A model generated the notes under the pieces. The model did no database searches. It saw only the letters and a list, made by a program, of their open reading frames with translations, and was not told where the DNA came from. From Hortaea werneckii (Eukaryota; Ascomycota; Dothideomycetes; Mycosphaerellales; Teratosphaeriaceae): a stretch of DNA of 64,000 nt. The translations under genes were made by a program, and so were the position numbers. The DNA lies in the NCBI GenBank assembly GCA_037044905.1, contig JBAOKB010000055.1, positions 1 to 64,000 of the forward strand. Reading direction: 5' to 3'. Below, in pieces: positions 18,942 to 29,768 of this stretch (the stretch's first letter is position 1; every line of letters begins with the position of its first letter).

Positions 18942-21201
18942 ATGTCGTGTCTCAGTTGATGGATCAGTGGGCGTTGTGTTGAATCGGTTGCTTGAAGGGC
19001 TATGTAATATTTGAAAGAAGACACATTGTTCGAATCCGCGGAATGTGTTGCTCCTAATTTCTCTTGCCTCCAGTCTTACGAGCAGGAAGAACCGTGTGAA
19101 GTTGTCTCGGCGGTTGCTAGATGTACAGGCCTCAAAGGTCACAGTCTAGAGAAGACATCAGTACTTTCGACTTGTGCAATGTATTGTTCACTATTGAATA
19201 AGGCGGATGGAGTACGGCAGCGTAATCTAGCAGTGGAGCAGTTAAGCCCTACTACGGATATAATGTTATACTACAAGTTACAAGAATTTCGCACTTATCA
19301 TAACGGTAATAATAAAATATTATTCACCACCGACCGCTCCACCACCAAGGAGGTTGTCACTGTTGTCGTCTATACGCGTCTAGTGGTAGACTACACCAAT
19401 GCTGAGACAAGACGGTGTGTCGCTCTACTGCATGTCGAGCATTCAGGTGAAAAATAGTGCAAACATAGAACCCGCCGTGAGCAGTCGATACCGCCGATCG
19501 TCACAGAGAAGTATACCTCCATTTGGATCTCGTGTAGAGGTAAGGTACCTATCCAGCTACAGTACGAGGACCCTGCAGAGCGTCGTCTCCCGCCGGCTGG
19601 GCTGACTTTGCCGGCGCTTCCCGCGTCCTGTATGGCTGTGACAGGATTGCATCCATCCGCCGGCTTGGGGAGGGGGGCGGAGAGCCACATGCTGCATCTC
19701 GCCAGAAAAAGGTGGATTCGGGTGGATGCTAAGCTTATTTGCACAGTAGGGCCTCCCCGCCGTCATGCGGGCGGAGAGCGAGGGTCATGCGGCGTGGCCG
19801 AGTCATCGTGCCACATTCATGGTGTGTGTGTCCTTTGCACGGGAGCCACATGAGGCTGCTTGTCGTTCGGAACCCTGCGTGTAGTAGTGAGTTGGTCGGG
19901 AAGGAAGGTTGGGATGATATATTTGCCAGGCATTTCGGCTCGTAGATCTACATTGGCAGCGTCAAGGGCTGTGGGATGAGAGGAGGGAAGAATCATCATG
20001 TGATAGGAGGAGCCATCTTCCGCGGCCGCTCATTGGGCGTTTTATAACAAGCAACAAACCAGGAGGAAATGTGGTTCCTGTCAATGTGATCCAGTCAGGG
20101 AGATGTGTGGAGTGGGAAAGGTTCCAAGGTTGTCACGGCCGTTTGCTGGGTGCAGTGGCGCCGCGCTAGCACAGCCAAAATGCGCCTCTGCGTGCACTTA
20201 ACATGGATTAGAGACGGTTGATTCGGTCGCTAGTTAGGCCTGCGGATGACTTCGTCTCGTCCTTGTCAAGGTAGACGGATTCTTGACCTTGTGCATGCCT
20301 GTCACCTCTTTGTATGTAGGTGGCTACTGTTTCTTCCATTTCCCCCGTCGAAGCCCATCCGCGCAGGCTGTCTCGAGCGCGTCAGCAAAGAGCTGAGGAC
20401 ACATTAAGAGGCTCAGATGGAGCTCTGATAAGGACACGGGAAGAGGCGGAAAAACTGTGCCTGACACACGCCTCACGGTCGCGCACAGAAGTCGTTGGGT
20501 GGCACAAAAAGCATTTCTGGCTGGGAAAGACCATCGAGTGGTGGACGAGATCGGATACCATCACAAGCAGGCGGCACACTGCTTGTCAATGTTCTGCGGT
20601 GCTCACGACCCACTAACTAGGCTCCGCATCCTTACGAGAAGCATAACAACAAGTGGTCTTGTTTGTAACGAGCCACTGCCTTCTACCGCGGCATCCGCTC
20701 TGTGAGCAGTCGCCAATAGCGAGGCACCGAGCATTCGCCCGCTCCCTTGCTTGCTCAGCGAGGCATAGGCCAGCGGTGCTCACTATTGAACATTGATGCG
20801 AGCGCGCGCTGCAACTGCCCGTCCGTTACTATTCCAACAATTTGCTGGGCAACTGCATCGCCCACTCGCCAATCTATCCGCTTTTGTGCCATTCGGACGG
20901 CTGACAGCTTTGTGTGTTCCCATACCGCCGGGAAGGCACTTGACAAGAGATATAGATAACACGTTCGAGAGCAACCATCCCCGAGTCCTCTGGCAAGGAT
21001 TGACGGGAGACTCTGAGAGCGACGTGCGTAAGAGCGGCCAGCGGGCTCTCATAAACGTGGCACCAGCAGCGAGATGTCATGCGTGGTCGATGTGAACAGC
21101 TATCGCAAAGGCATTGGCACGTACCCTCGGCGGTGAAGCGCACACATCAGCGCTAGATCCTGCGGTATCGATCGCGTGGACTAGCGAGAAGCTGCGCCAC
21201 C
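18942..21201. other. 2.3-kb intergenic region, no supported gene
   Basis: I find no spliced or intronless gene. It contains an AT-rich islet (about 19190-19335) with a small AT palindrome at 19305-19325, and a GC-rich stretch at 19600-19800. The right end is the promoter of the O-GlcNAc transferase gene. A GTTCGAATCC string at about 19028 resembles a tRNA B box but has no tRNA around it. Confidence 0.45.
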
Positions 21202-24200
21202 ATGAGTGCCGAAGTGGTTCGTCACAACATCTATCGCTCGAATGCTGATTCCGCCAGCTCTTCCTCTATCCCAAACCCTATGCCCTACCTCACGAGCCAA
21301 TATGCCCTGCCAATCCACCATGGCCATTCCAAGCACCTGGTAAGTCCTGGCTTTGGTGCGAGTGGCGAGCAGACGCCTCGCCCCGAGAACACTTTGCGGC
21401 GCAAGACTCCGAACGGGACTCTGAGTGCGGGTTACGACGGCGCTGCAGACATACAGCCCCAGAAACATCAGCTGCTGGTCAATGAGGCACATGGTTATGC
21501 TCCTGCCGGCAGTAGCAAGCGTACTTTTCTTGAGCATCAGCAAAGACAGAATGGTGCACAAGGAGCGTGGGGCTCTCCATCCGCCTTTGGCTGGCAAGGC
21601 TCGCACTATCCTCCAACCATGTCTCTGCCCGTCATGGACTCGATGCTTTACCAGATGCCATTGCAACATCAATACAATGCTCAGCAGTATTTCAACCAGT
21701 CAGTACCAAGTGTTCTTCAGCCTCCCTTTCAGCACCTTGGACCCACGGCATCAGGTGGGCAGGTGACGGGGCCTTACGGTCCGTACTGGCATGATGGCAC
21801 TTTCGTCCCGTATCGACCAGCTGCTGTTCGTGATCCGCGATTCTACCATCACCCACCGCCGCCTTGGACCGGCTCGCTCCCTAATCCACAGCTCTCTCAT
21901 CAAGCCCAGTTGTGGCAACATCACGCTCTCTCGCATGGAAGTCCGTGGGCAGGGGCACATGGCTCAGCATTGCATCCTGCTAACATCGCACCGCCACTCC
22001 TACATGGCGCTCCGCCATACCATCGCAATTCGCATGATTACTGGCAACCTGCTTATCCATCCTCTACATCAGCTCCCTTGAATGACGGCGCAGCATCCGT
22101 GCTAGATCTTGCCGCCGAATACGGAGCATCATCGCCAAATGGCCGGCAGCGGGACAAGATCTTTGCATGGGCATTGCAACAGTATAGAGAACTTTTAGCG
22201 TACATGCACAGTGCAAGACGCCACCAGCAGCAGCAGCAACAGCAGCAAGGCAGACACCCCAGTGCGTCCGGCGTCAATCGCCCGGCCTTCTACCCTAAAC
22301 CGCCAAAGCTGCCCGCCGTTGGGTCATCCGTGGCTTTAAGCAAGCGACAAGCTGCAACTACTACCAGCAGTCATTCCGATGGCTCAGGAAATCCAGCAAA
22401 CGCAGACAATATCCCTAGCAGCAGCTCTAGACAAGCAAGAGAAGATGAATCAACCACACCGAAAGTGCGTTCTTCCTCGGCTTGGGCGCCGGGTGGCGTT
22501 CAACTTCAGGACAATGAGTACGAGCGAAGAGTATCACATGACCAATGGCAAAGCCAACGTCCCCAAGCCCAGCAGTGGCATCACTCCGCTCAGCCCCCTG
22601 TCGACAGATTCAAGACCCTCCGGAGAACTTCAGGGTCATCCGTCTCACCTATCGTTTCCCAACCGCCGCCAGATGATTCACCGCCTTCTCGAGCAGCTGT
22701 CGCACTGACCTACATGACACAATTGTGCCAGGATACTGACTGGCAATGGACGGATGGCATGCACTTGGGCGGATGTCTTGCGTATGGCCTTGGTAACTAT
22801 CAGAAGGCTCTACGCTGGTACAATAAGGTCTTGGAGACGGATCCGAAGCATTTGGAGGCGACCTCGAATCTTGCCGCCACTCTTCTCGCCACAGGACAGA
22901 GGACCGAGGCTGAAGAGCATTGGATGAAGGTCATCAAGTCTGCCCCTAACCACTTCGAGGCTGTTGAACATTTGGTAGGCTTATTGTGCAACGACCAGCG
23001 GGGCCATGATGCTATTCGTGTCATTGAATATGTCGAGCGCTCTCTACGGCAGCCAAACAATTCAGACTTGCTCAAAGCATCCGACCGCCAAAGCGAGTGC
23101 TCGTCTTCTAACGCGAGCCGCTCGCCTTGTCAGTCTGATCAATCCGACAAGATCTCTTTCGACTTTGATGCAGACGGCGACGCTTTCACCGCAGATTGGC
23201 AAGACAATCCAGCTTCATCAGAGCCTGGTTTTGGTTCAAGTGGCTTTGCAATACCGGGTTGCGATAACGGTCGCATTCTGGCTCTCATTCACGCAAAGGG
23301 TAATATGCTATATGGGCTGGGTGACAATGCAGGTGCCGCTCGTGCTTTTGAGGATGCAGTACTTATAGCAGCTGGCCGAGGGTTCAGTGGGATCCAGGGC
23401 CTGGTTACACACATCCTGGCTGTCGTCTCTTCTCAACTGCACTACCGGCCGCCTTACCAGCACCAGAAGACAGTTGTGTCTGCCGAGCCTATCTTGCTGA
23501 CTCCAGACCAAGCGCTTTCCACTTCGAGGCTGTGCTTTCCACACATTGGAGAGTTGCCTGGTCTTCAGTATGTGCCGGGCGGCCCACAGAGCATCGCACG
23601 GAAGGCCGTCATTTCGACCACGAGTAATTCCCTCCTCTCTCTTGCCAAAATCTTCCAGGACGGCATGTCGAATACTGGTCGCTCCGCCGGAATCACACCA
23701 CTGGCACATGGCGTACGAGACATCTTAGCCCTGTACTACTTATCGCTTTCGCTCCAGCCTAGTCCCTCGACTGCGAACAATGTCGGCATCTTACTCGCCA
23801 GCGTCCAGCAGACTGCTGTGTCCGTACAAGCACCCAACAAGTCTGATATACCTGGCATTATGCCAGGGAGTGGCATTGCGCTTGCATTGCAATATTATAA
23901 CTATGGTCTGCAGCTCGACCAGAACCACGCGCACCTATACACCAACCTTGGCAGCTTGTTGAAAGACATCAATCAGCTTGACGCTGCGATCAACATGTAC
24001 GAGCGAGCTGTCAAGTGCGACGGCAAATTTGATATCGCGCTGGCTAATCTGGCCAATGCAGTCAAAGATAAAGGAAGAATCAGTGAGGCGATTGTGTACT
24101 ACAAGCGCGCCGTCGAAGTCAGCCCTGAGTTCGCTGAAGCTGTGTGTGGTCTTGTCAATGCCCTCAATTCTGTATGTGGATGGCAATCCCGTGGTGGGAT

Positions 24201-26241
24201 TGCAGAAGATGGCGGAAAGAGAGACAGGTGGCATGTTGACTCGCAAGGCATGCTTCGCGATGCAAGACAGCCAGGAACAACTAGTTCGGGATGGATCAAA
24301 CGGGTTGTCGATATTGTGGAAAAGCAACTCAAAGAGGGTGAAGGATGGGGTTACGGAACATTGACCCCTTCGCTCATCGAGAGCATGGTCCATCAATTAA
24401 CCGTTTTGGATGGCCGAGGCGACAACATCAAGGGCAAGGAGCTTAGCATGCGACAGGCTCTCTCTGCCTGGGCGGGTCAGAAGTGGGAAGGTGCTCGCAT
24501 TACGAGGCTTATCGAGAGAGCTACGAGGCGCATTGGATGGCAATGGTACCGCGATCTTTACGTCGACAAGAAACAGCGTCCGCTTGGAAGTTATGATCGA
24601 CCTCGACTACCTGCGGCCTTGACAGTGCCTACTGCGCCCACGGTCTTACCGTTCCATACATTCACCTGCCCCATGTCAGCGGAACAAATTCGCCTCATCT
24701 CACAACGGAACGGGTTGAGAATTTCAGTGTCGACTTTGCAATCCCCCTGGCTGCCCAAGCAGGTCTTCCCACCACCTCGGCCACCTGCACCGTACCTTAA
24801 GGTCGGCTACGTCTCCTCTGACTTCAACAACCACCCGCTGGCACACCTAATGCAGTCGGTATTCGGTCTGCATGACCCAAAACGTGTCAAGGCGTACTGC
24901 TATGCCACCACAGCGAGCGATGGCTCTGTGCACCGACAGCAAATCCAAGCCGAAGCCCCCGTATTCCACGATGCCAGTGGCTGGTCCGTGGAGAGGATAG
25001 TGCAGCAGATCGTCGCCGATGGCATCCACATACTCGTCAACTTGAATGGATACACTCGCGGTGCACGAAACGAAGTCTTCGCTGCACGCCCAGCTCCCAT
25101 TCAAATGTCCTTCATGGGCTTCGCTGGCACTCTCGGCGCCGAATGGTGCGACTACCTGCTCGCGGACGAGACTGCCATCCCGCCAGACACGCTACGCCCG
25201 TACCGTCGGAACGTCGACCTCGAGGATTCTTTCAAGGATGGCAATTGTGGCAGTGATGATGAGCGCTGGGTTTATGGAGAAAATGTCATTTTCTGTCGCG
25301 ATACCTTCTTCTGTTGCGATCATAAGCAGAGCTCGCCCGAGGCGCGCCAGAAGCTATCGAACTGGGATGAGGAGCTCACTGAGCGGTGGAGGATGCGGAA
25401 GGAGCTCTTCCCGCATCTCTCTGATGATACGGTCATCTTCGGGAACTTCAATCAGCTCTATAAGGTAAGGATATCTCTGGTCCCTTCACTATGCAAAAGC
25501 TAACCATATCCCAATCCACAGATCGACCCAACCACTTTCCGCACCTGGCTCCGCATCCTCGCCCGCGTCCCCAACTCCATCCTCTGGCTGCTCCGCTTCC
25601 CCGACCTCGGCGAACACCACCTCCTCAACACCGCCCGCCTGTGGGCCGGCGAAAACGTCGCCTCCCGCGTCATCTTCACCGACGTTGCCCCCAAACACCT
25701 CCACATCTCCCGCGCGAGGATCTGCGATCTCGTCCTCGACACCGCCGAATGCAACGCCCATACCACCGCCGCCGATGTCCTGTGGAGCGGCACCCCACTA
25801 CTGACTCTGCCCCGTTACGGATACAAAATGTGCTCCCGTATGGCCGCTAGTATCCTCCTCGGTGCTCTGCCCAAGACCGCCGAAGGCCTCCAGGCGGGCA
25901 GCGAGCTAGTCGCCAAGACTGAAGAGGAGTACGAGGAGATGGCGGTCAAACTGGGCGGGTCGCTTACTTACCATCCGGCGCCTGCTCCTTCGTCAACTCC
26001 TCGTCATCTCCCCTCCGCTTCCTCTTCCTCTTCATCGCGTCACCTTCCCACCGTCGGCGGCCATACCGGAGAAGGCAGAGCGACCGGCCGCATCATGGAG
26101 CTCAGGTATCTGCTCTACCATGCCCGCTGGTCCAGCGCCTTATTCGATACCCGCCGCTGGACCCGCGATCTTGAGGATGCGTTTGAGATTGCTTGGGCTA
26201 GGTACGTGGACGGGGAGGGTGGGGATATCTGGTTGAAGTGA
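21202..26241 (+). CDS. OGT: O-GlcNAc transferase (GT41), TPR protein
   Basis: Exons 21202-25464 and 25522-26241. The 57-nt intron has donor GTAAGG, branch GCTAAC and acceptor CACAG, and the product is 1660 residues. The start sits in GCCACCATGA. The first ~500 residues are Gln/Pro/Ser-rich and disordered. TPR blocks occur at about 527-595 ('GNYQKALRWYNKVLETDPKH') and 890-990 ('AINMYERAVKCDG', 'GRISEAIVYYKRAVEVSPE'). The catalytic half has the GT-B motifs of UDP-GlcNAc:protein transferases: 'SSDFNNHPLAHLMQS' (His1211 aligns with the human OGT histidine), 'FMGFAGTLGAEWCDY', 'FGNFNQLYK|IDPTTFRTW' and 'ECNAHTTAADVLWSGTP'. The UDP-contacting lysine (K1421) is the last codon before the intron. It would modify Ser/Thr of nuclear and cytoplasmic proteins; targets in fungi are largely unknown. 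A Ser/Pro-rich insertion interrupts the C-terminal lobe at about residues 1577-1610. Confidence 0.93.
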
Positions 26242-27237
26242 TTTGTCTCCCTTTTTTGCAGGAAGCAGAGCTTTGGAAGTCTCTCTGCCGGTCATTTTGA
26301 GGAATGCTCGCCGGGTGTGAGGCGATGTCGTACTGTCTCCTATCGGATCATGGATTTTTCCTTGTTTTTGTTTCTTTTTGGGTTTCTAATCTTGGCGCTA
26401 TCTGGTGAATCTGGCGTTACTTTACGGCGAAGAGGGATCTTGATATTGGTCAAAAGCAGAAGAAGAGTAGGAGATTTTTTGGAAGGGATCTTTTTGCTGA
26501 TCTTTGTGTTCTTTCTTGCGTTCCGAGCGGGGGAGAGTTTATACCATTTTTCCTTTCTCTGGCTAGAAATATATACCCATTGGCGTCAGGCATTCCTCGT
26601 GGTGCACGCCCTCCGCAAATACACTTTTTGGTGCTCTTCTCTATATTGATACACCTTTTCAAATCTGGCTCTATCGGAGCGCATGGAACTTGGGCGTGTT
26701 GCAGTGAAAGGACCGGTTTCGCTGACCGTCGCTGAGGTGAAGGGATGTTTGCTCTGATAGGTGTTATTAGACGTTCTTCTTTCCCCTTCGAGCAGATCGG
26801 ATAAAGCTGGAGTCGACTTCTACTTCAGGTTCTGCAGCGAGTTTGAATCACACACACAGGCATGAAGTGTAGGAAGTAACTTCTGGATCTGCATAACTTC
26901 TGGATCTGCATAGAGGACGGTGATAACGGAGTTAGCACGTGCGTCTCTTCCCAAGTGACGTTCAGCTTCACTTCCCATTGAAGAAGTGGATCGACTGGAT
27001 GACAAGACAGACACATGCACGAGAGACATGAGATCCGATTTCAATTCTAGCCATTCACTTGTGAAAGACGGCTTAGTCCTTAGTCTTCTTCCGTCGTAAG
27101 GCTGCCTACTTAAACATCAACCTTCCGAACGCTTTCAGTCTCGACAACCGGCATCCTGCCGCCAGATCGCCTATATCAACTCGGCTGACCGACACGCGCT
27201 ACTTGCATATACGCTGCCAGTACACTGCATCCAAGCC
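26242..27237. other. Intergenic region with a 17-bp tandem duplication
   Basis: This is 3' flank of the OGT gene and promoter of the STYX-like gene. No gene supported. A perfect 17-bp tandem duplication lies at 26877-26910. Confidence 0.5.
26877..26910. repeat. 17-bp perfect tandem duplication
   Basis: Two adjacent identical copies of TAACTTCTGGATCTGCA, about 330-360 bp upstream of the STYX-like start. Probably a replication-slippage duplication; it could double a regulatory site. Confidence 0.8.
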
Positions 27238-28242
27238 ATGGCCTCCGCCGAACTGGACGCCTTCACTTACCCGCACAAGACGGCGGAATACTCCTACCGC
27301 GTGCCCACTCCTCCCCGTATCGTCGTCCCCCCACCCGCTCTCAACTCCCAAGCCTTACCCGAAATCACTCTCAATGCGCTCCGTTCCGCCAACTTCCTCT
27401 CCGCCGTCAACTACCACAACCTCGTCTCCCAAAACGCCGTGCTGGAATGGACTTACGAGCGCCGCCGCGAGGCCCAAATGATCCTCCCCTACCTCTACCT
27501 CGGACCCATGCCCGCCTGCAAAGACGAAGCCTTCCTCAAAGGCGAAAAGAACCACATCCCCCTCACCAACACGGACAACGACCCCACCCTCCCCGCCTCC
27601 GACCCCTCAATCACCCTCCTCCTCGGCATCCGCCACCAATCCCTCTCCCTCCCAAACAAACTCATGACCAACGCCCTACACCGCACCACGCACCTCCTGC
27701 AAATCGAGCACCACCTCATCGACCTCACCTCCACCCACGACCTCATATCGCTCTTCCCCCGCACGACCGCGCTCATCACCGCGCACCTCGCCCGCCACCA
27801 CGCTTCCACCGGCCGCGTCGGCAAAGTCCTCGTCTTCTGCGAAAGCGGCAACGAGCGCTCCGCCGCCGTCGTCGCCGCTTACCTCATGGAAGTCCACGCC
27901 GATGTGGATTTCATTAAAGCCATGCAGTTGGTCCAGGCGCAAAGGTTCTGTGTTAATTTCGACGATGGGATTAAGAGGTTGTTGCAGGGGTATTGGGATA
28001 TTTTGTGTGCGAGGCGGCAGGTGGAGAGGGTGGTGGTGGGGGGGAGTAGTGGGAGGGGTTTGAGAGGGGAGGAGGAGGAAGAGTTTGCTAATGGGGGTGG
28101 GGGTGAGAGGTTGTCCGGGTGCAAGAGGGGTTTAGAGCGGGATGAGGATGAGGAGATGGAGGGGGTCGTTGGGGGCGATGATGATTGGGAGAGGTTTGGG
28201 GGTAGGACGTTTGCGCCTTTTGTTGATTTGCCGATGGAGTAG
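27238..28242 (+). CDS. STYX-like dual-specificity phosphatase-fold protein
   Basis: Single exon, 334 residues. The core runs from 'RRREAQMILPYLYLGP' (about 75-90), which resembles the start of the human STYX fold, to 'QAQRFCVNFDDGIKRLLQGY' (about 232-251), similar to the human STYX C-terminal block. The P-loop reads FCESGNERS (200-208): the CX5R cysteine (C201) and arginine (R207) are present, but the His that normally precedes the cysteine is Phe. Human STYX lost the Cys instead and is a pseudophosphatase. This protein could be weakly active or a phospho-binding scaffold; that is inference. The N-terminal 65 residues and the acidic Gly-rich C-terminal 80 residues look disordered. Codon use shifts from strongly C-ending to G/T-rich after about 27900, matching the low-complexity tail. 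Confidence 0.82.
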   Translation: MASAELDAFTYPHKTAEYSYRVPTPPRIVVPPPALNSQALPEITLNALRSANFLSAVNYHNLVSQNAVLEWTYERRREAQMILPYLYLGPMPACKDEAFLKGEKNHIPLTNTDNDPTLPASDPSITLLLGIRHQSLSLPNKLMTNALHRTTHLLQIEHHLIDLTSTHDLISLFPRTTALITAHLARHHASTGRVGKVLVFCESGNERSAAVVAAYLMEVHADVDFIKAMQLVQAQRFCVNFDDGIKRLLQGYWDILCARRQVERVVVGGSSGRGLRGEEEEEFANGGGGERLSGCKRGLERDEDEEMEGVVGGDDDWERFGGRTFAPFVDLPME

Positions 28243-29450
28243 GAGGGAGGGGTTGCGTTTTGCGAGCAGTGCGTGCAGTGGGCTGTGAAAGAGGAGAGAG
28301 GGAAGTGATTCGGGCGGAAAAGGATGGAGGTTTAGGAGGGATTGTTTTTTGCTTTCTTCATGATACCCAAATCCCTCCTGTGACCCCTGTAGCCTGGCGA
28401 AAGCCCTGGCCAGAGGGTCTTGATATTTTTAGCGAGGCGTTGGAAGGTGCAAATATGGTTACATACTAGTAGTGGAAAATGTTCATATCTTGGAGAACTC
28501 TCAAACAAGACGACGTCGCTTTGTGCCCCGTTCAAGCGTCGTCAAATCTGGTCGAAACAAGCGCGAACACACCCACAGTATCTTCTGCTGGTCGAACGAA
28601 CACTGCTTTCAGGATCATGATACAAGAAGCCTGGACACAAGGTCCCGAAGTGGAGGGAGGAAGGCAGGAACGAGTCTGGAGACCTCCTTTTCCTACGCAA
28701 TGCTTTTCTAAGCATCAGTAGTCTAAGGAGCAGATGGTTTCACTGTGCACCGTTTGTCCTTCCTTGCCTTCTTACCCGATGCTTTTCCCCCTCCCTCCTT
28801 GCCTCCTTCCCTCCCTCCTTCCCTCTTTCACATCCTTTATACTCAGGCTTGGGGCTCGGCAAGTGGGAAAAAGAAAAGTGTTGCGTGTCGTACCCCCTGT
28901 GGCACGGTGAATGCAAATGGGAGGTGAGGGGAAAAAGCGGAGGGGAAGGGGAAGGGGGGGGGAGGTGGTTACAAGATCGTGTACCTCTATACCAGGAGCA
29001 CAGTCAGATAGAAGAGTAGAAGGAGAGACAGAGAGAAAAAGAAGAAAAAAAAAAAAAGAAAGAAAGAAGCTAACCGAAGATTGAGAAAGTTTTTCTTGTT
29101 GTGCAAGTCGCTGCAAAGGACTACCCTATCCTCATTCCCTTTCTCGCTTCTTTCCTTGGATCCTACCCTTTTCCCTTCCAAGGTACGTACGATGAAACTG
29201 TGTACGACCCAAAGTGTTTCGCCATAGTATACACCAACCACTTTTTGCTCGCCCAACCCCGGGATAAATCCGTTCTCCAGTCAGTCACATAGCTCTTGAC
29301 CCTGTTCAGCAGGCAGGGGGTCAGGTCATCTTGTAAGAAAAAGTCGGCGTTTGCAGGCCACAAACACTACCACCAGCAGTAAGTCACAGGAACCCGTTCT
29401 TTGTCCAGGTCGATCTAGCAAGCAGTTGCCGGGAAGGTCCCTTCTTTTCC
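28243..29450. other. Convergent intergenic region with purine/pyrimidine tracts
   Basis: This separates the 3' ends of the STYX-like gene (+) and La (-). A CCTCCTTCC-type pyrimidine tract lies at about 28785-28830, and purine tracts at about 28920-28965 and 29025-29070, the latter being pyrimidine on the La strand. No gene is supported. Confidence 0.5.
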
Positions 29451-29768
29451 TTAACCCTCCTGACCATTGCCAATGTCCTTGTTGCCATCCACCTTCTTCG
29501 CGCCGGTCTGGCCATCGGAACCCTCGTCTCCTTCCTTCTCTTGCAAAGTAGCTTCATATTCCCGTTGGATCTTGTCGAATTTGGCCCTAGTCTTCGCCCT
29601 GCCCTCGAGGATGAGCTGGTCGAAGCGATCAGAGCCGCGGGCGGGCGCGGGCGTCTTCGAGCCGAAATCGGTAGGGGAGAGCGCTGAAGGGACTGCTGGG
29701 GCGTTGCGGCGGCGGCCGCCGCCGCCCTTGCGCCTACCGACCTTGGCCGTGAAATGACCTCCAGCCGT
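29451..29768 (-). other. In-frame open extension downstream of the La stop codon
   Basis: Directly after the La TAG (29771-29769) the same frame stays open for 105 codons to a TAA at 29453-29451. Codon use is strongly C/G-ending like the gene itself, and the translation is protein-like ('RFDQLILEGRAKTRAKFDKI', then 'EYEATLQEKEGDEG'). It contains no Met, so it is not a separate ORF. No convincing GT-AG intron that would remove the stop is visible. It may be an unrecognised alternative 3' exon, a readthrough product, an ancestral C-terminus cut off by a new stop, or a sequencing error at the stop. Confidence 0.45.

Noticed and set aside
19026..19036. GTTCGAATCC resembling a tRNA B box
   Set aside because: No flanking acceptor stem, A box or anticodon arm could be folded around it.
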